Shown in pieces: positions 22,259 to 30,957 of a DNA stretch of 43,499 nucleotides (position 1 is the first letter of the stretch; every line of letters begins with the position of its first letter). The stretch is from positions 1 through 43,499 of IMG/VR virus record IMGVR_UViG_3300031841_005307. One strand, written 5' to 3'. The position numbers and the translations under genes were made by a program. The DNA is from a virus. The notes under the pieces were generated by a model, which was given only the letters and a program-made list of their open reading frames with translations, was not told the DNA's origin and did no database searches.

Positions 22259-24547
22259 ATGGCTGGAAAAACTAATTTAACATTTACTAATTTCTCTGCT
22301 AAGAAGCTTCTATCGAAGGCTCACACTTCTCATGCAGCTACTGACAATGAAGAGATAATTGGTAGTGCGGTACAGATATCTGCACAGACAATATTTGCTG
22401 ATACTGTTCCGCAAAGTCCTTCTAAAACACTAAATACAGTTCAGAATAGTTCAGTTGAATATGTAGAGTTTGATCTAAGCCCGATTGCTGCCTCTTATTT
22501 TGATGCAAACTCATATGACGACGACGCCTCAGCCCAGTCTGCAGGTCATCATGCTTACTATTTTTCTTTAAAATCATCCTACGAAACAGACACAGATAAT
22601 TCAAAAGCTGGGAGCGGAGGTTTTGAAAACGGTCAACATCTAACAGGAACACTGGGTGGTGTTCAAATAATACCTCCAGCTTTTTCTCTTGATGCTCCGA
22701 ACCCGTATCAATGTACGATATATTCAGGGGCTGATGACGTTTCTGATCAAATAAGTCTAACAGACGAGATAGACTGGTACGTTGACTACTATAACGGGAT
22801 ACTTTATGTACAGGACTATGATTCTGGCAAAGTACCAATAAGGGCAAAAGCATTTATCTATGTAGGTGACATGCTTTCTACTCAAGTAGGATCAGGAGCT
22901 AGTACTGCAGAAGATATCGGATGGCTCGGTCCTGCAGCTGGTGCTATTTCCACCACAGGTTCTCTTTTTATAGGAACTAACAATGCAGTAGCTTCTGATT
23001 CTGACATTTATTTTGGAAGTACTGGTGAAGCAAGGTTCAACGTTCAACAGGGCGCTTCGGACTTTTCTGTTTTTTCTCAAAACAAGACCGGCATAAAAGT
23101 AGACGCAGATCAAGATCAAGTTCTAATACTCTCTGGAGGTGCTGCTAGTTCACCAGATGAATCTTCTTTCACAGATGTAGGTTTCTTCGTATCAGGATCA
23201 GTAGGATCCAAGGACAGTACTTCTCGAGGTGTGGCGGTATTCGGTGGTGATGTTGTTATTAGTGGATCCCTGTACGATGGAAATGGTGATCTGATTGCCG
23301 GCAGTGGAGGTGGAGGAACGGTAACATCCGGATCCTTTAACGTACCTGATCCTAGCGAATTCGTAACAACCGCATCACTTTCTCTTGCGGGTGGATTGGG
23401 ATTCGGTTATACAGCGGATACCCAAGGAAACGATACCTACTTCTTCGTATCAGGAACAATCGGTTCGAAGGATTCTACAGTTAAGGGAACCTCGGTATTC
23501 GGTGGTGATGTTCACGTTTCTGGTAACGTTCATTTTTCTCACACCGCAAGTTTTCACTCTGATTTGGGAGGATCTGTTAACCTTTTTGCCGCAACAGGCA
23601 TGAGTGATTCCCTTAATTTTACCCTTCCCGAAAATGTGGGTACAAAATTCCAGTTTCTTCAAACAGATGGTGCGGGTTCTCTAAGTTTTGATTACGCCGA
23701 TCGTGTTCACATCAGTGTGAGAAACAATTCAGGTGTGGATCTTCTCGCTGGAACACCGGTTTACATCACAGGATTCAATTCAGGTGGTGATCGCGCTTAC
23801 ATCGCAGCCAGTTCCGCATCTCTTGCCGCAACAATGCCAGCAGCTGGTTTACTCGCTGAAGATCTTTTGAATGGAAGTAACGGGCACGCTTCTCTCATGG
23901 GATTCCTCGAAGGTGTGGATACCTCACTTTTCACGGTAGGAAACACCATATACGTTTCGGGTTCAGGTGGATTAACCACTCAAAAACCCACAGGATCTGA
24001 TGATCTGATTCAAAACGTTGGATTCGTTCTGAAATCTGCGAGTAACGGAATCGTTTACGTAACATCTCCGGGTAGAACCAACGATGTTCCAAATGATTTG
24101 ATCGGTAGAACAGGTTTATCAGGATCTCTCCAGAATTTGGCGGATGGAACATCATATCTCATTGCGGGTGATAACATTTCAATCGTTACGGGATCAAATG
24201 GTGCGGTAACGATATCTTCTTCTGCCTCCGCCTTTTCGGGTGGTAGCGGAGAAGACAACCAGATGATCACGGCTGATGGTTCTGGGAACATCGTTGCAGA
24301 ATCCAATATCACCTTCAATGGCAGTGAGTTGGTGGTCACAGGCAGTATTCTTCCAGGTGCAGATAAGCAGTACAACTTAGGCGGCCCAAAGAACCGGTTC
24401 GCCAATATTTATACAGGTGACCTCCACCTCAGAAACGAAAGAGGTCACTGGCAAATAATTGAGGAAGCTGATGATCTGACGGTTATAAACCGTCTCACAG
24501 GCAAAAAGTATAAGTTTGCATTGTTACCTTACGAAGAGGAAGAGTAG
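22259..24547 (+). CDS. Fibre-like structural protein sharing cassettes with neighbours
   Basis: A 762-residue structural protein. Two FGGDV cassettes occur (near nucleotides 23237 and 23495) with the SGSxGSKDS lead also found in the giant fibre. The centre (about 425-620) differs, with VRNNSGVDLLAGTPVYITGF typical of phage tail proteins, and FVSGSGGLTTQKP-like strands. The C-terminus YNLGGPKNRF then IYTGDLHLRNERGHW resembles the end of two downstream proteins. From about 23300 to 24500 codon choice shifts (more GCG, GTG, CCC), suggesting mosaic recombination within the gene. Likely a tail or capsid fibre. Confidence 0.75.
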   Translation: MAGKTNLTFTNFSAKKLLSKAHTSHAATDNEEIIGSAVQISAQTIFADTVPQSPSKTLNTVQNSSVEYVEFDLSPIAASYFDANSYDDDASAQSAGHHAYYFSLKSSYETDTDNSKAGSGGFENGQHLTGTLGGVQIIPPAFSLDAPNPYQCTIYSGADDVSDQISLTDEIDWYVDYYNGILYVQDYDSGKVPIRAKAFIYVGDMLSTQVGSGASTAEDIGWLGPAAGAISTTGSLFIGTNNAVASDSDIYFGSTGEARFNVQQGASDFSVFSQNKTGIKVDADQDQVLILSGGAASSPDESSFTDVGFFVSGSVGSKDSTSRGVAVFGGDVVISGSLYDGNGDLIAGSGGGGTVTSGSFNVPDPSEFVTTASLSLAGGLGFGYTADTQGNDTYFFVSGTIGSKDSTVKGTSVFGGDVHVSGNVHFSHTASFHSDLGGSVNLFAATGMSDSLNFTLPENVGTKFQFLQTDGAGSLSFDYADRVHISVRNNSGVDLLAGTPVYITGFNSGGDRAYIAASSASLAATMPAAGLLAEDLLNGSNGHASLMGFLEGVDTSLFTVGNTIYVSGSGGLTTQKPTGSDDLIQNVGFVLKSASNGIVYVTSPGRTNDVPNDLIGRTGLSGSLQNLADGTSYLIAGDNISIVTGSNGAVTISSSASAFSGGSGEDNQMITADGSGNIVAESNITFNGSELVVTGSILPGADKQYNLGGPKNRFANIYTGDLHLRNERGHWQIIEEADDLTVINRLTGKKYKFALLPYEEEE
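24375..24544 (+). repeat. Conserved fibre C-terminal module, copy 1
   Basis: Encodes the C-terminal element LGGPKNRFANIYTGDLHLRN followed by RGHWQIIEE and TGKKYKF. The same element, more similar to each other, ends the 541- and 705-residue proteins. It is likely a shared attachment, trimerisation or chaperone-recognition domain. Confidence 0.7.
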
Positions 24548-24551
24548 ATAA

Positions 24552-24776
24552 ATGGAGAGAGAGACTTACACTATAAGTGATATTTCAATAGCAGCCTATC
24601 TCTTAGTAAAGGGACATCAAATAGTCAATGTTGAAAAAAATGAAAAGGGACAATATTTTTTTTCGTTTAAAAAAAATGAAAAAATAGAAATAGATTCTTT
24701 ATCCTTTCTTTCATCAGAATGCTCTCAGTATGATAATCAGATGAGACTTCTTAGGTCTCTTTTAAAGTCTAAATAA
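24552..24776 (+). CDS. Small DUF5659-like protein
   Basis: A 74-residue charged protein beginning MERETYTISDISIAAYLLVKGH. The order (short polar start, D-I-x-hAA-hhhxKGh, then a beta hairpin VEKNEKGQYFFSFK and a C-terminal helix) matches my recollection of DUF5659, a small family in T4-like phages, but I cannot verify this. It starts only four bases after the upstream stop, without a strong own ribosome-binding site beyond GAAGAG. Confidence 0.5.
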   Translation: MERETYTISDISIAAYLLVKGHQIVNVEKNEKGQYFFSFKKNEKIEIDSLSFLSSECSQYDNQMRLLRSLLKSK

Positions 24777-24803
24777 TACTTAAATCCGTCCGTCCTTCAT
24801 AAT

Positions 24804-24838
24804 CAAGTCAATTCAATTCAAGTCAATTCAAGTCAATT
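24804..24838 (+). repeat. Tandem CAAGTCAATT repeats
   Basis: Three copies of CAAGTCAATT (24804-24813, 24819-24828, 24829-24838) with a half copy CAATT between the first two. They lie in the 152-base non-coding gap before the 541-residue fibre gene. Their regularity suggests a protein-binding site array or slippage; no function is shown. Confidence 0.7.
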
Positions 24839-24869
24839 ACTGTCTGGTAAGGTCATATATTAAAATAAA

Positions 24870-24893
24870 CACTTGCGTCATGGTGACCAAGTG
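24870..24893 (+). promoter_or_regulatory. Leader hairpin before the 541-residue fibre gene
   Basis: CACTTGCGTCA (24870-24880) pairs with TGACCAAGTG (24884-24893) with one bulged C and a TGG loop, giving a ten-base-pair stem 35 bases before the start codon. There is no following U-run, so it is not a standard terminator; an mRNA-stabilising or regulatory leader is more likely for a highly expressed structural gene. The rest of the gap 24777-24928 contains no gene. Confidence 0.5.
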
Positions 24894-24928
24894 GGTTTGA
24901 CTTTATAATATCAAGGAGTAATAATAAA

Positions 24929-26554
24929 ATGTCAAGCGGTTTAATTTTAAATCATATTTCTGCTTCTGGAAATCATGTTGAGACAATCAACAGTGTTTCA
25001 CAGGGTGTAATGTATGTTTCAGGTGCGGCTGCGTTTGCTGTTCCGGCTTCTGTCGGTGGCGAATCATCAGTTACTTGGCCTGGAACTGATGCAACTTTCT
25101 TCGTTTCTGGTTCTACTCAGACCGGTGGGTCAACAGCTGCTGTTTTCGGTGGTAACGTTCACGTTTCTGGTGCTTTGTCAGCCGGATCGATCACAGGTGG
25201 TTTGAGCGCTGATGGAACTCCAGTTGCTCAGCAGGTTGCAATCTGGACAGGAGCTTCTACGCTCAAGGGTGATTCAAACCTTTACTGGGATGATTCAGAT
25301 CTTGTTGTTAATGGTAATCTTCAGGTTCAAGGTTCACAGACAACCATTTCTTCTTCGAACATGGTTATCCAGGACTCAATCATTGGTGTTGGTTTTTCTG
25401 GTTCTGACGGTGTAGGTACAAGCGGAGATAGAGGTATTATCTTCGGTAGAGCTGCCTCTGCTGGCGACAGACTTCCAGCAATTTTCTTCGATGGAACAAA
25501 CAGTAGAATGATCTTTGCAAAGACGCCTACGAGCCCGAGCTCAGGTTCTTTCAACAAGACTTACGGCGATGGAACGGATGTTGCGGCACACCACATCAGA
25601 GTTCCTCACACAGCTTCAGCTACAAATGATCTTCTCGATGTTCACATGGGTAAATTTGTTTCACCTGTAGCTACATACGGATCAGTTGATTATTCACCAG
25701 CTATCTCAGGATCTTTGGTAGACAACGGATCCGGAACTTACCTTCCAGTTCTTCAGACAAACAGAGTTCAGGCTGGTAGAAATGTTTTCTTCAACTACGG
25801 CAGCACTTCTGCTCTTAGAATCAAGAATGCTGCAAGAGCTTCATTTAGAGACAGTGGAATTTACATAAACTCACCTGTCGATGGTGTTCTTAGACTTACT
25901 GCTGATGGTTCTGCTGCTGCGCTTCAGCTTTCAGCTTCAAGCGGTCACGTAAGTGTTAACGCTCAGTCTCTTAGACCAGACGCAAACGACGGTGCTGCTC
26001 TCGGTACAGCTTCAGTTGCTTGGTCAGATCTTTTCTTGGCTGATGGCGGTGTTATCAACTTCAACAACGGTAATGCAACACTTACTCACGGAACTGAAAA
26101 GATCACAGTTAAGGGACACTGGGTTCCTGAAAATGACAGTGATTATGATCTAGGTTCTACATCTTTAGCGTGGGACGTTGTATACGCTGACAGTGTTGAT
26201 CTTAACGGACAGGGATCATTGATCCTAGATGCAGACGGCGATACTAGCATTGCTGCTACTGCTGACGATGTCATCGTTTTCACTATCGGTGGAGCATCAG
26301 AGTTTGAAATGGATGCATCTGCATTCTATCCTTCAACCGACAATGTTAATGATCTAGGATCTGCGGCTCTTAGGTTTAGAAACATATACACAGGCGACCT
26401 GAATCTTCAGAATGACCGCGGTGACTGGACCCTTATTGAGGAGCAGGACTTCTTGTCATTCAGAAACAACAAGACTGGACGTCGCTATAGAATGATTATG
26501 GAAGACATTACTGGAATGGGCAACTACGGTCCTGGTAATGACGGTGAGATGTAA
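24929..26554 (+). CDS. Fibre-like structural protein, paralogue A (541 aa)
   Basis: A 541-residue Ser/Gly/Ala-rich protein with an FGGNVHVSGAL cassette near residue 75 and a C-terminal module from VNDLGSAALRFRNIYTGDLN to the end TGMGNYGPGNDGEM. It aligns along nearly its whole length with the next gene (shared LNHxSASGNH start, TWPGTDxTFFVSG, DSDLVxNGNLQ, SVIGLGFSGSD-type element, VAWSDLFLADG). Codon choice is T-ending and uniform, as in strongly expressed genes; AAGGAG precedes the start. Probably an abundant fibre or decoration protein. Position in the virion cannot be told from sequence. Confidence 0.75.
   Translation: MSSGLILNHISASGNHVETINSVSQGVMYVSGAAAFAVPASVGGESSVTWPGTDATFFVSGSTQTGGSTAAVFGGNVHVSGALSAGSITGGLSADGTPVAQQVAIWTGASTLKGDSNLYWDDSDLVVNGNLQVQGSQTTISSSNMVIQDSIIGVGFSGSDGVGTSGDRGIIFGRAASAGDRLPAIFFDGTNSRMIFAKTPTSPSSGSFNKTYGDGTDVAAHHIRVPHTASATNDLLDVHMGKFVSPVATYGSVDYSPAISGSLVDNGSGTYLPVLQTNRVQAGRNVFFNYGSTSALRIKNAARASFRDSGIYINSPVDGVLRLTADGSAAALQLSASSGHVSVNAQSLRPDANDGAALGTASVAWSDLFLADGGVINFNNGNATLTHGTEKITVKGHWVPENDSDYDLGSTSLAWDVVYADSVDLNGQGSLILDADGDTSIAATADDVIVFTIGGASEFEMDASAFYPSTDNVNDLGSAALRFRNIYTGDLNLQNDRGDWTLIEEQDFLSFRNNKTGRRYRMIMEDITGMGNYGPGNDGEM
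26350..26551 (+). repeat. Conserved fibre C-terminal module, copy 2
   Basis: Encodes DLGSAALRFRNIYTGDLNLQ followed by RGDWTLIEEQDFLSFRNN, TGRRYRM and the terminal NYGPGNDGEM. Nearly the same protein sequence ends the adjacent 705-residue paralogue. Confidence 0.75.
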
Positions 26555-26618
26555 TTCGAATGAATTCTTTCAATCTTTCATTAATCATAAAGGACAAAAA
26601 TAAAAGGAGTAGTTAAAA

Positions 26619-28736
26619 ATGTCTTTAGGTTTATCATTAAATCATTTATCTGCTTCTGGTAACCACACCGATAGTTTGATTCTAACATCAGGCTCTTCGG
26701 CGGCTAGCCATGGTTCTCTATATGTAACCGGTGGTGTTGCATTTGGTGTTCCAAGTTCGGCTGGTGGTGAGGTAGGCTTCACTTGGCCAGGAACAGATAC
26801 AACATTCTTTGTTTCAGGCGCTGTCGCTAGCGATGCTAGCGCTACATCGTTTGGTACATTGGGTAATTACGATATCGCCGTATTCGGCGGCAATCTTCAA
26901 ATATCAGGAACTATCTCTGTTGACGGTTCAATAAGAGGTGGTCTTGAAGCAAAAAGATCAGATGGAACAGCGGCTACACCTGTTGCTAATCAGGTAGCTT
27001 TCTGGACTTCTAATCTTTTCCTAAGTGGTACAGAGCGACTTAGATGGGACGACAGCGATCTTGTTCTTAACGGAAATCTTCAGATTCAAGGGGCAGCAAC
27101 CACTGTTTCTTCTTCTAATTTCGTAACTCAAGATAGCGTAATCGGTCTAGGTTTCAGCGGATCTGATACTTTCAACAATGTTGGTCAGCGATCAATCATT
27201 TTTGGAAAAAATTCATCAGGAAATCTGGGTACTCTTTTGCCAGCTCTTTCTTGGGATGGAACAAGAGCCTACACCCTAGGTGTTCCTGCCAGTCCTTCGT
27301 CGGGTACTGTTGACACGACTTTGCAGTCATCACCTAGTAATACCGGGGGTATTTACATACCTGCATATGACTCGGGTGAACTTACTAGTGCCACCAAGAT
27401 TCAATCAACTTATGGTGACGGAAGTCATGCTAGGGCACTAGTTTTCCCGGTAGTCCAGGCAGGTACTGTTTCATATCCTGGAATATCAGGTTCTGCTGAT
27501 TTTCAGATAGACGACGGAACAAAGCTTTCAACCCTGTACACCGACAGAATTCACTCTGCTGAGTCTGATTCCTTCTGGAATTTTGATGACACTCATGCTT
27601 TTAGAGCAAAGGGAACGCAAGGTGGAAGTTACGATGAGGTAAGTGGACAGTGGAAATTCTTTCACAATACCAATGTCTCTTACGGTGGTGGTACCATTAG
27701 TGCCTACCCTAACTCTTTGAAGATAAACGCTGGAAACGGCATTCATCTTTCAGCTTCTAACAGTGATGTTGAAGTTAATGTAGGATCAGGACAAAGTGTT
27801 CGAACAAACTATGACAACCAGGCTTCTTTAGGCCAGGCTGCCGTAGCTTGGTCGGATCTTTTCTTGGCTGATGGTGCTACTATTAACCTGAATACTGATG
27901 TAGCTGCTAATGGTTCAAAGATCACTCATTCAGCAGGTATTTTGACTCTTTCTGGTAACATGGATTCAACTGCACCGGAGTATACTTTTGGAACCTTTAG
28001 TAGTTTTACCAACAACACTAGCGGATACCTGTTCACAGGACCATCGACAATCGACAGCTCCACTACGTCTCTTGAATATAGTGGAGGTTTTGATGCAACT
28101 GATGTTTCTGAGTTGCAATCCGGGTATGTCATAAGACTATCAGGCGGAGGATATGGACCTTATTATTTTCAGGTATCATCCACACCTTCTGTATCAGATA
28201 CTAGTGTGAGTGTTGCTTGGTTAGCCGGTTCTACTTCATCAACATCGTTTGGTGGTTTTAATGGTCCTTACGATCATGACTTTGCCACATCAGCGACACC
28301 TGGTGTTACATACACTATGGGTATAGCAGGAACAGCTTGGAGAAATCTGTACGCTGACACCATTGATCTCAATGGAAATCAGACAACAGGAAGCTTCATT
28401 CTGGATGCCGATCGCGATTCTGCTATCGGATCATCAGGTGATGATGTTATTGATTGGTTTGTTGGAAATATTTCCACATCTAAGTTCTACATGAACGCTA
28501 GCGGTCTATTTCCGAAGGCAGACAATTCATACGATCTCGGTAAATCAGATAAACGTTACAGAAACATCTTCACAGGTGACGTGAATCTCCAGAACGATCG
28601 TGGTGACTGGACCCTCATTGAGGAAAACGATTTCATATCATTCAGAAATAACATGACAGGTAGAAGGTTCCGTATGGTGATGGAGGACATCACAGGTATG
28701 GGCAACTACGGTCCTGGTAATGATGGTGAGATGTAA
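26619..28736 (+). CDS. Fibre-like structural protein, paralogue B (705 aa)
   Basis: A 705-residue paralogue of the preceding gene. It shares the N-terminal LNHLSASGNH, TWPGTDTTFFVSG, the FGGNLQISGTI cassette, WDDSDLVLNGNLQIQG, VAWSDLFLADG and the C-terminal NYGPGNDGEM. Extra length comes from insertions, mainly at about residues 235-300 (SSPSNTGGIYIPAYDSGEL region) and 440-560 (FGTFSSFTNNTSGYLFTGPS region), which may carry variable receptor-binding loops. AAGGAG precedes the ATG. It is the last gene before a strong terminator. Confidence 0.75.
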   Translation: MSLGLSLNHLSASGNHTDSLILTSGSSAASHGSLYVTGGVAFGVPSSAGGEVGFTWPGTDTTFFVSGAVASDASATSFGTLGNYDIAVFGGNLQISGTISVDGSIRGGLEAKRSDGTAATPVANQVAFWTSNLFLSGTERLRWDDSDLVLNGNLQIQGAATTVSSSNFVTQDSVIGLGFSGSDTFNNVGQRSIIFGKNSSGNLGTLLPALSWDGTRAYTLGVPASPSSGTVDTTLQSSPSNTGGIYIPAYDSGELTSATKIQSTYGDGSHARALVFPVVQAGTVSYPGISGSADFQIDDGTKLSTLYTDRIHSAESDSFWNFDDTHAFRAKGTQGGSYDEVSGQWKFFHNTNVSYGGGTISAYPNSLKINAGNGIHLSASNSDVEVNVGSGQSVRTNYDNQASLGQAAVAWSDLFLADGATINLNTDVAANGSKITHSAGILTLSGNMDSTAPEYTFGTFSSFTNNTSGYLFTGPSTIDSSTTSLEYSGGFDATDVSELQSGYVIRLSGGGYGPYYFQVSSTPSVSDTSVSVAWLAGSTSSTSFGGFNGPYDHDFATSATPGVTYTMGIAGTAWRNLYADTIDLNGNQTTGSFILDADRDSAIGSSGDDVIDWFVGNISTSKFYMNASGLFPKADNSYDLGKSDKRYRNIFTGDVNLQNDRGDWTLIEENDFISFRNNMTGRRFRMVMEDITGMGNYGPGNDGEM
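28529..28733 (+). repeat. Conserved fibre C-terminal module, copy 3
   Basis: Encodes YDLGKSDKRYRNIFTGDVNL followed by RGDWTLIEEN, TGRRFRM and NYGPGNDGEM. Matches copy 2 almost residue for residue. Confidence 0.75.
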
Positions 28737-28769
28737 TCTCTAAAATTTAAGACTTAGTTCTTGAATTTT

Positions 28770-28799
28770 AAAGGGAGTGCGAAAGCACTCCCTTTTTTT
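28770..28799 (+). terminator. Rho-independent terminator
   Basis: A perfect 11-bp stem (28770-28780 with 28785-28795) closed by a GAAA tetraloop, whose right arm runs into seven consecutive T. It closes the large structural block on the + strand. An ATATTTATC element follows at once. Confidence 0.93.
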
Positions 28800-28808
28800 A
28801 TATTTATC
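28800..28808 (+). promoter_or_regulatory. ATATTTATC element, possible promoter after the terminator
   Basis: ATATTTATC directly follows the terminator and lies 22 bases before the next GTG start, with AGGAGGT between. Position after a terminator makes a phage-specific -10-like promoter plausible here, somewhat like the TATAAATA late promoters of T4 but not identical. Confidence 0.4.
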
Positions 28809-28830
28809 CTAAGAAGCTAGGAGGTCTACT

Positions 28831-29463
28831 GTGCCTGAGTTTATTAAAAAATCTCAAAAAAATGCTAAGAAAAAATGGGTAAAAAGATTCTATTTTTGTC
28901 ACGTAGGTAGAACAGGCGGAAGATCAATAATCTGGAATTTTATCCAAGACGGCTGGGATGTTGTTCAAGATGAAAAAGAAAGACCCACCAGGGAAGAAGT
29001 TTTTCAAGGATACAAATCTAAAAGAGGGACAGATAGAATTATGCCTCAAGAATCTTTTGCAATAGTTAGACATCCAATATCTAGGATAGAATCACATGTG
29101 AGATGGGCCGTTAAAAACAAAAAACTAGACCCAAGAAAAGAATGTGTATTTGAATTCATACATAACTCTATAGAAAACATGTTCGAAGTTGAATTAGGAA
29201 GACACATAATACCAGCCTTCGAATGTGTTCTGTTTGACTCCACAGTAATTCAATATGAACTGGGTTTTAGAAACATAGCAGACTACTTGGTTCAAAACAA
29301 ATTTGTTGAAAAATGGAAAAAGAATATAAGGATAAGAGAAGACGGAAAAGTTAGATTTGACTGGTCTAAGTGTCCAGAAAAAACTAGAGACATCATATTA
29401 AAGACCTATGAACTAGACTTTGAAAACTTTGACTATGACCCTTTTGATTTTCTCAAAAAATAG
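28831..29463 (+). CDS. Sulfotransferase family protein
   Basis: A 210-residue sulfotransferase-fold protein that would use PAPS as donor. The 5'-phosphosulfate loop is HVGRTGGRSI (24-33) and the 3'-phosphate site is IVRHPISRIES (78-88). Both are in the right order and spacing for carbohydrate sulfotransferases. It starts on GTG with a strong AGGAGGT. It lies between the fibre block and another fibre protein, so a glycan or fibre substrate is plausible, but the acceptor is unknown. A tyrosyl- or protein-sulfotransferase role cannot be excluded. Confidence 0.8.
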   Translation: MPEFIKKSQKNAKKKWVKRFYFCHVGRTGGRSIIWNFIQDGWDVVQDEKERPTREEVFQGYKSKRGTDRIMPQESFAIVRHPISRIESHVRWAVKNKKLDPRKECVFEFIHNSIENMFEVELGRHIIPAFECVLFDSTVIQYELGFRNIADYLVQNKFVEKWKKNIRIREDGKVRFDWSKCPEKTRDIILKTYELDFENFDYDPFDFLKK

Positions 29464-29472
29464 GAGACAGGA

Positions 29473-30957
29473 ATGCCAATAATTTCAGACGGCAACAATC
29501 AGACCGGTGATGAATTAACCGATAAGCATACAACTATAGGGACCACTGAGCATACAGGTAGTTACGTGCTTTCAGGTTCCGAAGGAGCTGTACTTAACGT
29601 AAAAGAAGGGCTTCTTTTTGTAACATCCTCTGACAAGGTTGGCATTGGTACCAGCTCACCTTCCAGTAAATTAGATGTTTCTGGAGATGTTAATTTTGAC
29701 GGAGCTGCGGTCTTTAATGAGGCTGGAGCTAGTAAGGACTTTAGAGTAGAAAGCTCTGCTATGACCCACGCTCTTTTTGTTGACGGATCGAGCAACGGTG
29801 TGGGTATCAATACAGATTCTCCAAAGTACCTTCTAGATATCAAGACAAACAACGGAGGGATCAGGCTAGGAAATACAACTAACTCTGGCGAGAAATCTTC
29901 TAACATACACTTTACAGAGCTTGCTAGTTCTGACGGTTTGAACGCTTACGGTTTTTCTTTGAACTACAACGCAGCTGACAATGCATTTAACATAAAAAGG
30001 CATAACAACAACACATCTGGCATCTCGTTGATGAATTTCAGCAGAGCTTACGGAAATGTTCAAATAGGGGATGTTGATGCTAGCAGGTTTGGTGGAACCG
30101 GGGTTCCAAAACTCTGGGTGAATGCTGATGTAAACGACAGAGGTATCATTAGATGTAGTCAACATACTGCTGACAGCGATCCGCCTCAACTAGAAATATC
30201 CAAGGCCAGAGGTACGATGGAATCTCCTGCAGCTGTTGAGTCTCTGGACTATATAGCACAACTAAGAGCTATGGGTCATGATGGAACAGACTTTCAAATC
30301 TCTAGCGACTTATTGTGGATAGCTTCAGACGATTTTACATCTACTAGTAGACCTTCGTCTTTGACTATTAGAACAGTGGCATCTGGTACAACTACTCCTG
30401 CAGAGAGAATGAGAATAACACACGATGGAAAGATTGGAATCGGAACCACATCTCCGGGCTACAGACTAGATGTAGATGGAGATATTAGGGTTAGAGGAAA
30501 TGACATCAGAGATAACTCCGGAAACAAAACCATTAGCTTTGATGGATCTGCCAATGTAGAAGTACCAAATAATTTAATCGTATCCGGATCAACTAGTATC
30601 GAAGACTACATGATTTTATCTGTTACAGCAGATAATACAGATATTCAAGTGGGCACGAGTCAAATGACCTTTAGAGCTCCGTTTGCAATGGACTTATATC
30701 AGTTGCCAAGGGCTAGCTTAACAACTGCTTCTTCGTCTGGGGCTGTAACGGCAGACATAAATGTCGGGGGAACTTCTATTTTCAGCACTAATCTAACTAT
30801 TGACGCAAACGAAACCACTTCAACAACGGCTGCGACGGCAGCTGTGCTGTCTACTACAAGTATTGCAGATGACTCACAAATAACAATAGACATTGATGGC
30901 GCAGGAACTGGAGCGCGAGGACTGAAGATAACTCTTTATTACAGGAGAGCAATTTAG
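29473..30957 (+). CDS. Tail-fibre-like protein with GIGTxSP/LDVxGDI repeats
   Basis: A 494-residue phage fibre protein. The classic repeats VGIGTSSPSSKLDVSGDV (about 56-73), VGINTDSPKYLLDI (about 112-125) and IGIGTTSPGYRLDVDGDI (about 317-334) are spread along it; these occur in many tail fibres just before C-terminal domains. The C-terminal 130 residues are Thr/Ala-rich with DIQVGTSQMTFRAPFAMDLY, a beta-rich ending also seen in phage fibres. Ribosome-binding AGGAGA overlaps the upstream stop. The stop overlaps the GTG start of the PA14-like gene by one base, so the two are likely made together. Confidence 0.85.
   Translation: MPIISDGNNQTGDELTDKHTTIGTTEHTGSYVLSGSEGAVLNVKEGLLFVTSSDKVGIGTSSPSSKLDVSGDVNFDGAAVFNEAGASKDFRVESSAMTHALFVDGSSNGVGINTDSPKYLLDIKTNNGGIRLGNTTNSGEKSSNIHFTELASSDGLNAYGFSLNYNAADNAFNIKRHNNNTSGISLMNFSRAYGNVQIGDVDASRFGGTGVPKLWVNADVNDRGIIRCSQHTADSDPPQLEISKARGTMESPAAVESLDYIAQLRAMGHDGTDFQISSDLLWIASDDFTSTSRPSSLTIRTVASGTTTPAERMRITHDGKIGIGTTSPGYRLDVDGDIRVRGNDIRDNSGNKTISFDGSANVEVPNNLIVSGSTSIEDYMILSVTADNTDIQVGTSQMTFRAPFAMDLYQLPRASLTTASSSGAVTADINVGGTSIFSTNLTIDANETTSTTAATAAVLSTTSIADDSQITIDIDGAGTGARGLKITLYYRRAI

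Noticed and set aside
24904-24909. TATAAT as the promoter of the 541-residue fibre gene
   Set aside because: A start seven bases downstream would fall on the AAGGAG ribosome-binding site, and the -35 is poor.
16709-28736. Diversity-generating retroelement acting on fibre genes
   Set aside because: No reverse transcriptase or template repeat is visible; variation looks like duplication and mosaicism.
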